Shown piece after piece: positions 7,019-13,956 of a stretch of 14,004 nucleotides of DNA. The stretch spans positions 1 through 14,004 of the forward strand of contig CALBIC010000104.1 in assembly GCA_937892915.1 (NCBI GenBank), written 5' to 3'. The notes under the pieces were generated by a model. It searched no databases, had not been told where the DNA came from, and worked only from the letters and a program-made list of their open reading frames with translations. The translations under genes were made by a program, and so were the position numbers. The number at the start of each line of letters is the position of its first letter. The first letter of the stretch is position 1. The stretch comes from UBA5972 sp002430125 (GTDB taxonomy: Bacteria > Pseudomonadota > Alphaproteobacteria > Rhodobacterales > Rhodobacteraceae).

Positions 7019-7573
7019 TCAAAGATCAGGCGGACCGTATTCCAGAATGAGCGGCACGACCAGTTCTTCTTCGTCAGAAAGGTGCCGGTTAAGGAAACGT
7101 TCAAATGCTTGTTGGGCGGTCAGCAGGGCGTCAGCCTCGGTTTTTGCTGCCTGCCCTTGGTTCAATGCCGCCAGAACCGCATTAGTGCGCTCGGCAAGGC
7201 CATTGATATGACCATCAAGGGCTTTGTGATCGCCGTCGAGCAGCTCAAACCCCGGCGCGATGCGTGCATCAAGTGCAATCAGTGCGGGGAAATAATGCTG
7301 GTCTTCGATTCCATGGTGGCTATGCAACTGATTCAGGAAAAACCCGGTGTAACGTTGCAATATCGCGCCATACCGGTCGGTGGGTTGGTCAAGAAAGCCC
7401 ATGGTTTCGGTCTGTAGTTTGGCGATGACATCCCGGAACATCAGGTGCCGGTCCAGCCAGAACCGGGTCAGGTCATTGAAATTGCCATGCGATTCCCACC
7501 CGGTGCGCGGGTAAAGTTCAGCCAGAACACGCAGATGTTCGGGCAGGCCGGTGCGGGTGGTCAGATCATTCAT
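7019..7573 (-). CDS. Hemerythrin HHE-domain protein
   Basis: This is a 184-residue, helical, cytosolic protein with the ligand pattern of bacterial hemerythrin-like di-iron proteins: His43 (DRHLMFRD), HSHHGIED (84-91) with His84/His87 and Glu90, His116 (DGDHKALD), and NRHLSDEEEL (162-171) with His164 and a following Glu. The family binds O2 or NO, or handles iron or oxidative stress; the exact role here is unknown. I chose the ATG at 7573 because the protein then begins MNDLTTRTGLPEHLRVL, as I recall relatives do, although no strong ribosome-binding site precedes it. A GTG at 7606 would add 11 residues and lie 8 bases after the nuclease gene. It lies 21 bases upstream of the dehydratase gene, so the two are likely cotranscribed. 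Confidence 0.85.
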   Translation of the reverse strand: MNDLTTRTGLPEHLRVLAELYPRTGWESHGNFNDLTRFWLDRHLMFRDVIAKLQTETMGFLDQPTDRYGAILQRYTGFFLNQLHSHHGIEDQHYFPALIALDARIAPGFELLDGDHKALDGHINGLAERTNAVLAALNQGQAAKTEADALLTAQQAFERFLNRHLSDEEELVVPLILEYGPPDL

Positions 7574-7614
7574 ACAGGTTCGATACGCGTGGATATTGGC
7601 AACCACAAGTTATT

Positions 7615-8292
7615 CTAACCGTGCGGTGCACGCCATCCGGCTTTTTGGGCGTCGCTGACCGAACAAAACCAGCGTTCACCGGCGCGCGGATCGATTTTGG
7701 TTTTGTTGTACCATTTGCTGCCGGGCACATGATAAATCCGCCCGCCTTTTGAAATATTGCCCTTGATCGCGCAAGCGGCGTTTGGCGGTTTCGTGCTTTG
7801 TTGGGCCGCGACGCGAAACGCTGCCGGAGTTTGCACGGCACCAGACCAAAATCCTGTATCTGAATGTGCGGCGCGGATTTCAGCGGAAACGTAATCGGAG
7901 GAATATTTCCGATAAGCCAACGCCAAACCGTTTTCGACCAGATACGCGCCAATATCCTGACCATCGACCGAACACTTCGCAAGCGTGCGGCCGTATTTGT
8001 CTAAGCCGGCTCCGATACATGAAACCGTCCGGCCCTTAACCATTTTGGTCAACACTTGGGTCACGACCCGTCCGCAGGCCCACTCGACCCCATGTTCAGT
8101 TCGGCAGGTTTGCTTGATCTCGGGCGCGTCAATGCCTTGCAGGCGGATGGGTATGGCGCCAATTCGCAACGTGTCGCCATCAACGACCCTTGCTTTTCCT
8201 AAGATTACGCCTTCGCCTGCCATATTCGCTGCAAACAACGGACCGGCGGCGATCAGGACAAACAGGGCTGTCATTAACCATTTCTTAACCAT
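7615..8292 (-). CDS. Secreted thermonuclease-like (SNase) protein with C-terminal Cys-rich tail
   Basis: This is a 225-residue exported nuclease-like protein. Residues 1-22 form a signal peptide with a Lys-Lys n-region, a hydrophobic core and a likely cut after PLFA. The staphylococcal-nuclease fold follows (about 28-152). VVDGDTLRI (36-44) carries the metal-binding Asp40. RLQGIDAPE (50-58) gives Arg50, Asp55 and Glu58. DKYGRTLA (98-105) gives Arg102, the second catalytic arginine. These match the SNase catalytic set. The tail has ACAIKGNIS, GRIYHVPGS and ERWFCS, with Cys174 and Cys210; this tail occurs in relatives annotated ExoI-like, and its role is unknown. The ATG at 8292 is preferred because it gives a proper signal peptide; an ATG at 8274 would remove the Lys-Lys region. 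It starts 51 bases after betA ends. DNA or RNA degradation in the periplasm or outside is likely. Confidence 0.85.
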   Translation of the reverse strand: MVKKWLMTALFVLIAAGPLFAANMAGEGVILGKARVVDGDTLRIGAIPIRLQGIDAPEIKQTCRTEHGVEWACGRVVTQVLTKMVKGRTVSCIGAGLDKYGRTLAKCSVDGQDIGAYLVENGLALAYRKYSSDYVSAEIRAAHSDTGFWSGAVQTPAAFRVAAQQSTKPPNAACAIKGNISKGGRIYHVPGSKWYNKTKIDPRAGERWFCSVSDAQKAGWRAPHG

Positions 8293-8297
8293 TTATT

Positions 8298-8322
8298 AAC
8301 AATGATTAAGATTGCCATTGTT
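8298..8322. repeat. AT-rich inverted repeat between betA and the nuclease gene
   Basis: AACAATG (8298-8304) and CATTGTT (8316-8322) form perfect 7-base arms around 11 bases. The overlapping CATTG (8316-8320) and CAATG (8325-8329) give a second, tighter hairpin. On the minus strand the repeat falls after the betA stop and just before the nuclease ATG. The stem is AT-rich and lacks a clean T-run, so it is a poor terminator. It may be an operator or a chance feature of an AT-rich promoter region. Confidence 0.35.
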
Positions 8323-8343
8323 TTCAATGCTTATTGCAAGGTT

Positions 8344-10008
8344 TTACCGCTGTGCATCCTGCCAACGCGGCGATATCCACGGTTCGGCGTTTGATTTTGG
8401 CAAGGGTTCGCGACCCAGAATGTGATCGCTGGCTTTTTCGCCAACCATAATCGACGGGCCGTTCAGATTGCCGTTGGTAATGCGCGGAAAGATCGAACTG
8501 TCCGCAACCCTTAGTCCCGCAACCCCGATCACCCGGCATTCGGGATCAACGACCGCCATCGGGTCGTCAACTGCCCCCATTTTGCAGGTGCCACACGGGT
8601 GATAAGCACTTTCGGCATGTTCACGGATAAAGTCGTCAAGTTGCGCGTCGGACTGCATATTTACGCCGGGCTGGATTTCTTTGCCGACGTAGGGCGCGAA
8701 AGCGTTTTGGGCGAAAATCTCGCGGGTGAGGCGGATGCACTTGCGAAAATCCTCCCAATCCCCGGGTTCGCTCATATAGTTGAACAGGATGTTTGGCGCG
8801 GCCTTAGGGTCATTTGAGGCAAGCGTTACAGCCCCACGCGACGACGAGCGCATAGGGCCGGTATGAGTTTGAAACCCATGCCCCTCGGCGGCGGTTTTGC
8901 CGTCATATCGTACCGCGATTGGCAGGAAATGGTACTGGATGTCGGGATATTCCACGCCGGGTTTCGAGCGGATGAAGGCCGCACTTTCGAACTGGTTTGA
9001 GGTGCCTAAACCGGTCTTGGTAAACAACCACTGCGCCCCGATCACCGCTTTAGAGAACAGGTTCCAGTGCTTATAAAGCGTGATCGGCAGCAGCGAGGCG
9101 ATCTGAATGTAAAGTTCAAGATGATCCTGAAGGTTTTGGCCAACACCGGCACGGTCGGCGATACAGGCGATGCCATGTTCCGCCAGATGTTGCGCCGGGC
9201 CAATGCCTGACAGCATCAGCAGCTTGGGTGAATTGATTGCGCTGGCTGCAATGATGACCTCGCGGCTTGCCTGAATGACTTCGGTTTGGCGGCCACGCGC
9301 AACCTTTACGCCGGTTGCCCGCCCGTCTTTTATCACCACACGCAAGGCCAAGGCGCGGATCAACGTCACATTCTTACGTTTCAATGCCGGGCGCAGATAG
9401 GCATTGGCAGCAGACCACCGTCGCCCGCGCCAAACGGTTTGTTCCATCGGGCCAAAGCCTTCTTGCTTTTCGCCGTTATAATCGCTGGTCACCTCGTATC
9501 CGGCCTGTTTTCCAGCTTGAACAAAGGCGTCGAACAACGGGTTGGTTCTTGGCCCGCGCGTGACATGCAAAGGGCCATCGGTGCCGCGCCAATCTGCATC
9601 GCCGCCATGACCACCACTGTGCCAATGCTCCATGCGTTTGAAGTAAGGCAGAACGTCCCGGTAAGCCCAGCCTGCCGCGCCGCTGTCATCCCAATGGTCA
9701 AAATCCCGCGCATGCCCCCGTACATAGACCATCCCGTTGATCGAGCTTGATCCGCCAATCACCTTGCCGCGTGGCGTCGCCAAACGGCGGCCGCCCAGAT
9801 GCGGTTCAGGTTGGGTCTGATAGCCCCAGTCATAAAGCGACATGTTCATCGGATAGCTGAGGGCGGCAGGCATCTGGATCAACGGGCCGGCATCAGACCC
9901 GCCATGTTCGATCACCAGAACCGAATAGCGCCCATCTTCGGACAGGCGATAAGCCATCGCACATCCAGCGCTGCCAGCGCCCACAATGACGTAATCTGCC
10001 TGCATCAT
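8344..10008 (-). CDS. betA: Choline dehydrogenase (GMC oxidoreductase)
   Basis: This is a FAD-dependent, probably membrane-associated dehydrogenase that oxidises choline to betaine aldehyde; BetA proteins can also carry betaine aldehyde on to glycine betaine. The 554-residue length fits BetA. The N-terminus has the FAD motif GAGSAG (10-15). The GMC signature region GKVIGGSSSINGMVYVRG spans 81-98. SGIGP (267-271) and GVGQNLQDHLELY (288-300) follow. The active-site stretch YHPCGTCKMG (469-478) contains His470, and TNGNLNGPSIMVGEKASD (511-528) is the C-terminal FAD/substrate region. Its ATG (10008) overlaps the GST stop in an ATGA arrangement, so translation is likely coupled. A second ATG follows directly at 10005. 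Membership of the betI-betC operon supports choline over other alcohols as substrate. No betB is present nearby. Confidence 0.92.
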   Translation of the reverse strand: MMQADYVIVGAGSAGCAMAYRLSEDGRYSVLVIEHGGSDAGPLIQMPAALSYPMNMSLYDWGYQTQPEPHLGGRRLATPRGKVIGGSSSINGMVYVRGHARDFDHWDDSGAAGWAYRDVLPYFKRMEHWHSGGHGGDADWRGTDGPLHVTRGPRTNPLFDAFVQAGKQAGYEVTSDYNGEKQEGFGPMEQTVWRGRRWSAANAYLRPALKRKNVTLIRALALRVVIKDGRATGVKVARGRQTEVIQASREVIIAASAINSPKLLMLSGIGPAQHLAEHGIACIADRAGVGQNLQDHLELYIQIASLLPITLYKHWNLFSKAVIGAQWLFTKTGLGTSNQFESAAFIRSKPGVEYPDIQYHFLPIAVRYDGKTAAEGHGFQTHTGPMRSSSRGAVTLASNDPKAAPNILFNYMSEPGDWEDFRKCIRLTREIFAQNAFAPYVGKEIQPGVNMQSDAQLDDFIREHAESAYHPCGTCKMGAVDDPMAVVDPECRVIGVAGLRVADSSIFPRITNGNLNGPSIMVGEKASDHILGREPLPKSNAEPWISPRWQDAQR

Positions 10009-10646
10009 GCCCCGGCCCGCAAACTGTCATAAGACACCATGACATGATCGCGATAAGCAGGCCGCACGCAAAGTCGGTCATAATAGGAGCGCAAAACCGG
10101 ACGATCGCGGCGCGGGATATCCATGTCGAAATACCGAAACAGGATTGATCCGTTGACGATGTCGGCCAATGTGAAATCCACCCCGCAAATAAAGGGCTGA
10201 TCGCCAATCTGTGCCTCCAAAATCGCCAGCAGCCCGTCAAACCGCTTCAGGCTGGCCACAAAAGCCGCTTCATCACGGTCTTTTGCGGCCAAACGCACGC
10301 CGGGCCAAAAGATCGGTGCGGTGAAACCTTCGTAAAGACTGGTCTTGCCCCATTCCGCCCAGACATCAATCCGCGCCCGCGCTTTGGTGTCCTTAGGCCA
10401 GAACGCATCCGAGCCATATTGCGCCGCCAGATAGCGCGCAATGGCGCAACTTTCAAACATCACCAAGTCGCCGTCAATCAAAACCGGCACGCGCCCGTTC
10501 GGGTTTTTGGCCAGAAATTCCGGTGTATCCACGCCGCCGTGAACATGGCCGAAATCCTGCCGATCAAACGGCAGCCCCAATTCAGCGACTGCAAACATTA
10601 CAATTTGTACGTTAACCGATGTCGCCCGTCCCAGTACTGTCAGCAT
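10005..10646 (-). CDS. Glutathione S-transferase-like protein inside the bet operon
   Basis: This is a 213-residue cytosolic GST-fold protein. The thioredoxin-like N-domain (1-78) has the start TVLGRATSVNVQ, where Ser10 or Asn12 could activate glutathione. The cis-proline is in GRVPVL (Pro54), and the glutathione-binding Glu-Ser pair in FESCAIARYLA (64-74). The helical C-domain contains the N-capping motif FTLADI (158-163). The start ATG shares one base with the betC stop (TAATG) and has AAGGGG 6 bases upstream. Its stop overlaps the betA start. Both junctions make it a true operon member. Known bet operons often carry betB here. The GST could protect against betaine aldehyde or another reactive intermediate, but that is inference. 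It could also act on an unrelated thiol-reactive compound. Confidence 0.88.
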   Translation of the reverse strand: MLTVLGRATSVNVQIVMFAVAELGLPFDRQDFGHVHGGVDTPEFLAKNPNGRVPVLIDGDLVMFESCAIARYLAAQYGSDAFWPKDTKARARIDVWAEWGKTSLYEGFTAPIFWPGVRLAAKDRDEAAFVASLKRFDGLLAILEAQIGDQPFICGVDFTLADIVNGSILFRYFDMDIPRRDRPVLRSYYDRLCVRPAYRDHVMVSYDSLRAGA

Positions 10647-12154
10647 TATTCGCCCCTTGGAAAGCGTTGATCGTTTTCCACGTTATCAAGGTTCATGTGG
10701 TTGCGCATATACCGCTCGCTGGCTTTTTGCAGCGGCTGGTAATCCCACGGGAAATAGTCACCGTTGCGTAAAGCTTCGTAGACCACCCAGCGCCGCGCCT
10801 GTGATTGGCGGACTTCGGCGTCAAATACCGCCAGATCCCAACGGGCCACGGACTTCGCCCGCAATTGCGCCAGCGTTCCGGCATGCGCGGGAACATCCGC
10901 GAGGTTGACCAGTTCATGCGGATCGGCCCCAAGATCAAACAACTGATCCGGGTCAAGCGCGCACCTCACATATTTCCACTTGCCGTATCGTGTGGCAACC
11001 AACGGCGCATAAGACGCCTCGGCTGCGTATTCCATCAAAACCGGCGAGGTTCGCTCTCCACCTTGGCCAAGCGGCACAAGGCTTTCGCCATCCACCCAAG
11101 GCGCGATTTCAGTCAATGAAACGCCTGCCAATGCGGCCAAGGTTGGCGTCACGTCAAGCGTCGAAACCGGCGAGGCCACCAATCCAGGCTGCATGTCCGG
11201 GGCAGAAATCATCAAAGGGACCCGGGCCGAACCTTCGTAAAAGTTCATCTTAAACCACAGTCCTCGTTCACCCAGCATATCGCCGTGGTCAGAGACAAAC
11301 ACGATGATCGCTTCCTGCCTGGTGTCCTTGAGAACCGCCAGCATTTCGCCGATCTTGTCATCCAGATAGCTGATATTGGCAAAATACGCGCGGCGCGACC
11401 GGCGGATATTCTCGTCGGTAATATCAAAACTGCGCCAGTCATTCGCATCAAATATCCGCTGTGCATGTGGGTCGTGGTCGTCATAATCCATCGCCGGAAC
11501 CTCGGGCAGCAGATGATCGCAATCCTCATACAAATCCCAGTATTTCCGCCGCGTCACATAGGGATCATGCGGATGCGTAAAGCTGACCGTCAGACACCAG
11601 GGCCGCGCGTCCTGCCCCCGCGCCAAATCGTAAATCTTGCGGGTGGCGTTATACGCAACCTCGTCGTCATATTCCATTTGGTTGGTAATTTCAGCCACAC
11701 CCGCACCCGTGACCGACCCCATATTGTGATACCACCATTCAATCCGCTCGCCCGGCTTGCGGTAATCCGGGGTCCAGCCAAAATCGGCGGGATAAATATC
11801 AGTCGTCAAGCGTTCCTCAAAGCCATGCATCTGGTCAGGGCCCACAAAATGCATCTTGCCGGACAGGCAGGTCTGATACCCAGCACGGCGCAAGTGATGC
11901 GCATAGGTCGGGATGTCAGAGGCAAACTCGGCCGCATTGTCATAAACCTTGGTGCGCGACGGCAGCAGACCTGACATGAAACTGGCACGCCCCGGTGCGC
12001 ATAAAGGTGACGCGGTATAGGCGTTCTGAAACCGGGTGGAACGCGCCGCCAGCGCTTTCAGGTTTGGCGCATGTAACCAATCAGCAGGCCCGTCGGGAAA
12101 CAGCGTGCCGCTCAATTGATCAACCATGATGATAAGGATATTCGGTCGGCTCAT
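10646..12154 (-). CDS. betC: Choline-sulfatase
   Basis: This is a formylglycine-type sulfatase of 502 residues that hydrolyses choline-O-sulfate to choline and sulfate in the cytoplasm; there is no signal peptide. Metal and catalytic residues are visible: MVDQL (10-14), CAPGR (52-56) with Cys52 converted to formylglycine, SGKMHF (98-103), THPHDP (193-198) and SDHGDMLGERG (288-298). The tail RRWVVYEALRNGDYFPWDYQP (455-475) and RYMRNHMNLDN (481-491) are distinctive of BetC rather than generic arylsulfatases. The ATG at 12154 overlaps the betI stop as ATGA and has AGGA 6 bases upstream. The frame remains open to 12424 inside betI, but that extension is not coding. Sulfatase activation needs a maturase encoded elsewhere. 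It supplies choline to BetA downstream. Confidence 0.95.
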   Translation of the reverse strand: MSRPNILIIMVDQLSGTLFPDGPADWLHAPNLKALAARSTRFQNAYTASPLCAPGRASFMSGLLPSRTKVYDNAAEFASDIPTYAHHLRRAGYQTCLSGKMHFVGPDQMHGFEERLTTDIYPADFGWTPDYRKPGERIEWWYHNMGSVTGAGVAEITNQMEYDDEVAYNATRKIYDLARGQDARPWCLTVSFTHPHDPYVTRRKYWDLYEDCDHLLPEVPAMDYDDHDPHAQRIFDANDWRSFDITDENIRRSRRAYFANISYLDDKIGEMLAVLKDTRQEAIIVFVSDHGDMLGERGLWFKMNFYEGSARVPLMISAPDMQPGLVASPVSTLDVTPTLAALAGVSLTEIAPWVDGESLVPLGQGGERTSPVLMEYAAEASYAPLVATRYGKWKYVRCALDPDQLFDLGADPHELVNLADVPAHAGTLAQLRAKSVARWDLAVFDAEVRQSQARRWVVYEALRNGDYFPWDYQPLQKASERYMRNHMNLDNVENDQRFPRGE

Positions 12155-12741
12155 TTTCTGTCCTGCTGGCTGAGTTTCAAATCCAGATAATCCCAAACTA
12201 GCCCCATCGTCTGAAATCTGTCCAGACGGTTTTCCCGCAAAGCCTGGCGTACATAAAGACCGTCGATCAGGGCAGCCAGACCGCTGGCGATCAAATGCGC
12301 GTTGGCTTTGTTGGTCAATTGCGACAGGTTGAACACCAGATTGCTGTGCAATCGGCCGGTATAGATATGCAACAGCCGCCGCGCCCCGTCCGAGTTTTGC
12401 GCCTGAACGTAAAACGACAGCCACGAAGATATCACTTCGGGCGCGAATTCGTCTGGGTCAAAACTGGCGGCGATGATGGCATTCAGCCGCTCGCGTGGCG
12501 TGGCTGCATGCGCCAGTTCCGCCCGCGCCCGTGCCCCGAACGACGACAGGATATGCCGCATCGCCGCCAGAAACATCTGCTCTTTGCTGCCAAAATAATG
12601 ATGGGCAAGGGCCGTAGACATGCCCGCTCGCCTGGCGATTTTACTGACCGTAACGTCAAGTGAACCGGCGGCGCCGATTTCAGCAATCGCAGCATTTACC
12701 AATGCCGAGCGACGGATCGGTTCCATTCCCAGTTTTGGCAC
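12151..12741 (-). CDS. betI: TetR-family transcriptional repressor BetI
   Basis: BetI represses choline-to-betaine genes and is relieved by choline or related signals. The 196-residue product begins MPKLGMEPIRRSALVNAAI, the usual BetI start. It has a TetR helix-turn-helix at about 31-57 (TVSKIARRAGMSTALAHHYFG, 31-51), followed by a helical ligand domain with SFDPDEFAPEVISSWLSFY in its middle. The start is a GTG at 12741; the family-typical N-terminus and a GGGGGA just upstream support it. It is the first gene of betI-betC-GST-betA, and its TGA overlaps the betC ATG. Two TTGAT-N6-ATCAA palindromes lie 13-28 and 41-68 bases upstream and fit autoregulation of the whole operon. Confidence 0.93.
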   Translation of the reverse strand: MPKLGMEPIRRSALVNAAIAEIGAAGSLDVTVSKIARRAGMSTALAHHYFGSKEQMFLAAMRHILSSFGARARAELAHAATPRERLNAIIAASFDPDEFAPEVISSWLSFYVQAQNSDGARRLLHIYTGRLHSNLVFNLSQLTNKANAHLIASGLAALIDGLYVRQALRENRLDRFQTMGLVWDYLDLKLSQQDRK

Positions 12742-12753
12742 GATTCCCCCAGA

Positions 12754-12769
12754 TTGATTGCGCGATCAA
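12754..12769. promoter_or_regulatory. Candidate BetI operator 1 (proximal)
   Basis: TTGAT (12754-12758) and ATCAA (12765-12769) are perfect arms around six bases, and an A precedes the left arm as in the distal copy. It lies 13 bases before the betI GTG, so a bound repressor could block transcription start or elongation. It shares arm sequence and spacing with the second palindrome at 12782-12809; centres are 34 bp apart. BetI operators in other bacteria also carry TTGA/TCAA-type arms, from my general knowledge. Binding here is inferred. Confidence 0.55.
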
Positions 12770-12781
12770 AACCTGACAGTT

Positions 12782-12809
12782 TTTTTATTGATCCGTCAAT
12801 CAATAAAAA
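12782..12809. promoter_or_regulatory. Candidate BetI operator 2 (distal, 28-bp palindrome)
   Basis: TTTTTATTGAT (12782-12792) and ATCAATAAAAA (12799-12809) are perfect 11-base arms around CCGTCA. The inner TTGAT-N6-ATCAA repeats the proximal site. A minus-strand TTGACG (12799-12794), usable as a -35 element, falls inside it, but no good -10 is visible 17 bases on. The repeat is too AT-rich for a typical terminator stem, and it lies upstream of betI rather than at a gene end, so an operator is the best reading. Confidence 0.65.
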
Positions 12810-12840
12810 CCGACCTGTCTTTCATTTAGCGCCCCAAACC

Positions 12841-12877
12841 GCCCCGCAGGGGCTTAAAAGGAATGTCCCGCAGGGAC
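12841..12877 (-). terminator. Two tandem GCA-loop hairpins between the EamA gene and betI
   Basis: GCCCC-GCA-GGGGC (12841-12853) and GTCCC-GCA-GGGAC (12865-12877) are two hairpins with 5-base arms and identical loops, 24 bases apart. Read on the minus strand, the GTCCC hairpin comes first and is followed by ATTCCTTTTAAG. It may end transcription from the transporter gene before the bet promoter. The stems are short and the T-run imperfect. A regulatory or small-RNA role is possible, but I see no other support. Confidence 0.4.
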
Positions 12878-12886
12878 TCTATTGGA

Positions 12887-12899
12887 TTGATTTAATCAA
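12887..12899. repeat. 13-bp palindrome TTGATTTAATCAA
   Basis: TTGATT (12887-12892), a central T, and AATCAA (12894-12899) form a perfect palindrome. The arms contain the same TTGAT/ATCAA blocks as the betI-proximal sites, but with three rather than six bases between them. It may be a further, weaker regulator site or a chance AT-rich palindrome. It lies 37 bases downstream of the EamA stop. Confidence 0.35.
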
Positions 12900-12936
12900 G
12901 TTTGCAATTTTCGGTAAGGCCGCAGGGCCCTCGCAC

Positions 12937-13854
12937 CTATTTCAATGCAGATGGCGGTGGCGTGCGGGAACTTCTTGTGACAACCCATTCGCGGTAAGAA
13001 ATAAAACTGACCGACGCGATAATGATCCCGCCACCCAGCAGCACCCAGATATCCACAGCCTCGTGAAAAACCAACGCACCAAGCATGGTTGCCCAGACCA
13101 ACTGCAGAAACGTAATGGGCTGCGTGACCATAAGCGGTGCAGCGGCCAATGCTTTGGTCATCGTGATGTGCCCCGCCGTTGCAAAAGCCGCGACCAGACC
13201 CAGCCATAGAACCTCGGAAATCGAAGGGGTCTGCCAAACCACAAAGGCAAAAGGCGCGATACCGAGCGTTACAAACACCGACAACATACCCACGACTTCG
13301 GTCGGGCTTTCCTGTTCACTTAGCCGTTTGGCGATCAGATAAGAAATTGCAAACAACGGCGCCGAAATGATCTGGGCCCATTGTCCGGATCCGATTTCGT
13401 GAAACCCTGGGCGGATAATCACAAGCGCGCCGAGAAAGCCAAAACCCACGGCCATGATCCGACGCGCCGCCAGTTTCTCGCCGAAAATCAGCGCGGCCCC
13501 AATGGTCACAAAGATTGGCGCAGTATAGCCAATTGCCACGACTTCAGCGATCGGGATATTGGCCATTGCGTAAAACCACAAGATCACACCCAGCGAATGC
13601 ACAAGACCACGCCCGGAATATAACGCCAATTTGCGCTTTGTCATTCCACGGCGCAGCGCCGGTATCAAAAACGGCGACATCATCGCCAAACCGATTGCGT
13701 AACGGATAAACGCCGCTTCTGCTGCCGGAATACTGGAGCCGACATACCGCACGATCCCGGTCACACAAACAAAAAGCAGCCCGGTTACAACCATCCAGCT
13801 GACCCCAATCCATGTGGAATTGGCGCGGATGGGCGTGAGGTCGGATGTGGTCAT
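12937..13854 (-). CDS. DMT-superfamily EamA transporter
   Basis: This is a predicted inner-membrane transporter of 305 residues with about ten hydrophobic helices in two EamA repeats (about 15-150 and 160-290). Recognisable parts are the first helix WIGVSWMVVTGLLFV, the repeat end VVAIGYTAPIFVTIGAALIFGEKL, and the second copy MVTQPITFLQLVWATMLGALVFHEAV, which has the typical glutamate pattern near helix ends. Members export or import small metabolites, and this sequence does not reveal the substrate. I chose the ATG at 13854; a TTG at 13890 extends the frame by 12 residues without a better ribosome-binding site. It is on the same strand as the bet operon but separated from betI by 195 bases holding hairpins and operators, so it is probably its own unit. 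Confidence 0.85.
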   Translation of the reverse strand: MTTSDLTPIRANSTWIGVSWMVVTGLLFVCVTGIVRYVGSSIPAAEAAFIRYAIGLAMMSPFLIPALRRGMTKRKLALYSGRGLVHSLGVILWFYAMANIPIAEVVAIGYTAPIFVTIGAALIFGEKLAARRIMAVGFGFLGALVIIRPGFHEIGSGQWAQIISAPLFAISYLIAKRLSEQESPTEVVGMLSVFVTLGIAPFAFVVWQTPSISEVLWLGLVAAFATAGHITMTKALAAAPLMVTQPITFLQLVWATMLGALVFHEAVDIWVLLGGGIIIASVSFISYREWVVTRSSRTPPPSALK

Positions 13855-13941
13855 GTCGCTGGCATTCTCTGTTTGATACGACAGACCCAATCCCAGATAG
13901 CACTTGAGCGCAAGGGCGAAGGGTGTATTTAGTTTGTCAAC

Positions 13942-13956
13942 CGGACACGGTGTCCG
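13942..13956. promoter_or_regulatory. 15-bp palindrome upstream of the EamA gene
   Basis: CGGACAC (13942-13948) and GTGTCCG (13950-13956) are perfect arms around a central G. A consensus-like TTGACA lies directly beside it on the minus strand (13940-13935), pointing towards the transporter gene, but no convincing -10 follows at 17 bases. The shape fits a TetR- or GntR-type operator. It could serve the transporter or a divergent gene beyond the right edge. The regulator is unknown. Confidence 0.45.

Noticed and set aside
11285..11974. A 229-codon open frame on the plus strand inside betC
   Set aside because: It is the antisense shadow of a well-supported sulfatase gene. The translation shows no recognisable domain.
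12155..12424. Upstream extension of the betC reading frame by 90 residues
   Set aside because: It lies wholly inside betI in another frame, and the extended residues do not resemble a sulfatase. The ATG at 12154 has a ribosome-binding site and the usual BetC N-terminus.
12901..12908. TTTGCAAT near the EamA stop as a PccR half-site
   Set aside because: It is a single imperfect copy in an AT-rich stretch at the end of an unrelated gene, with no partner.
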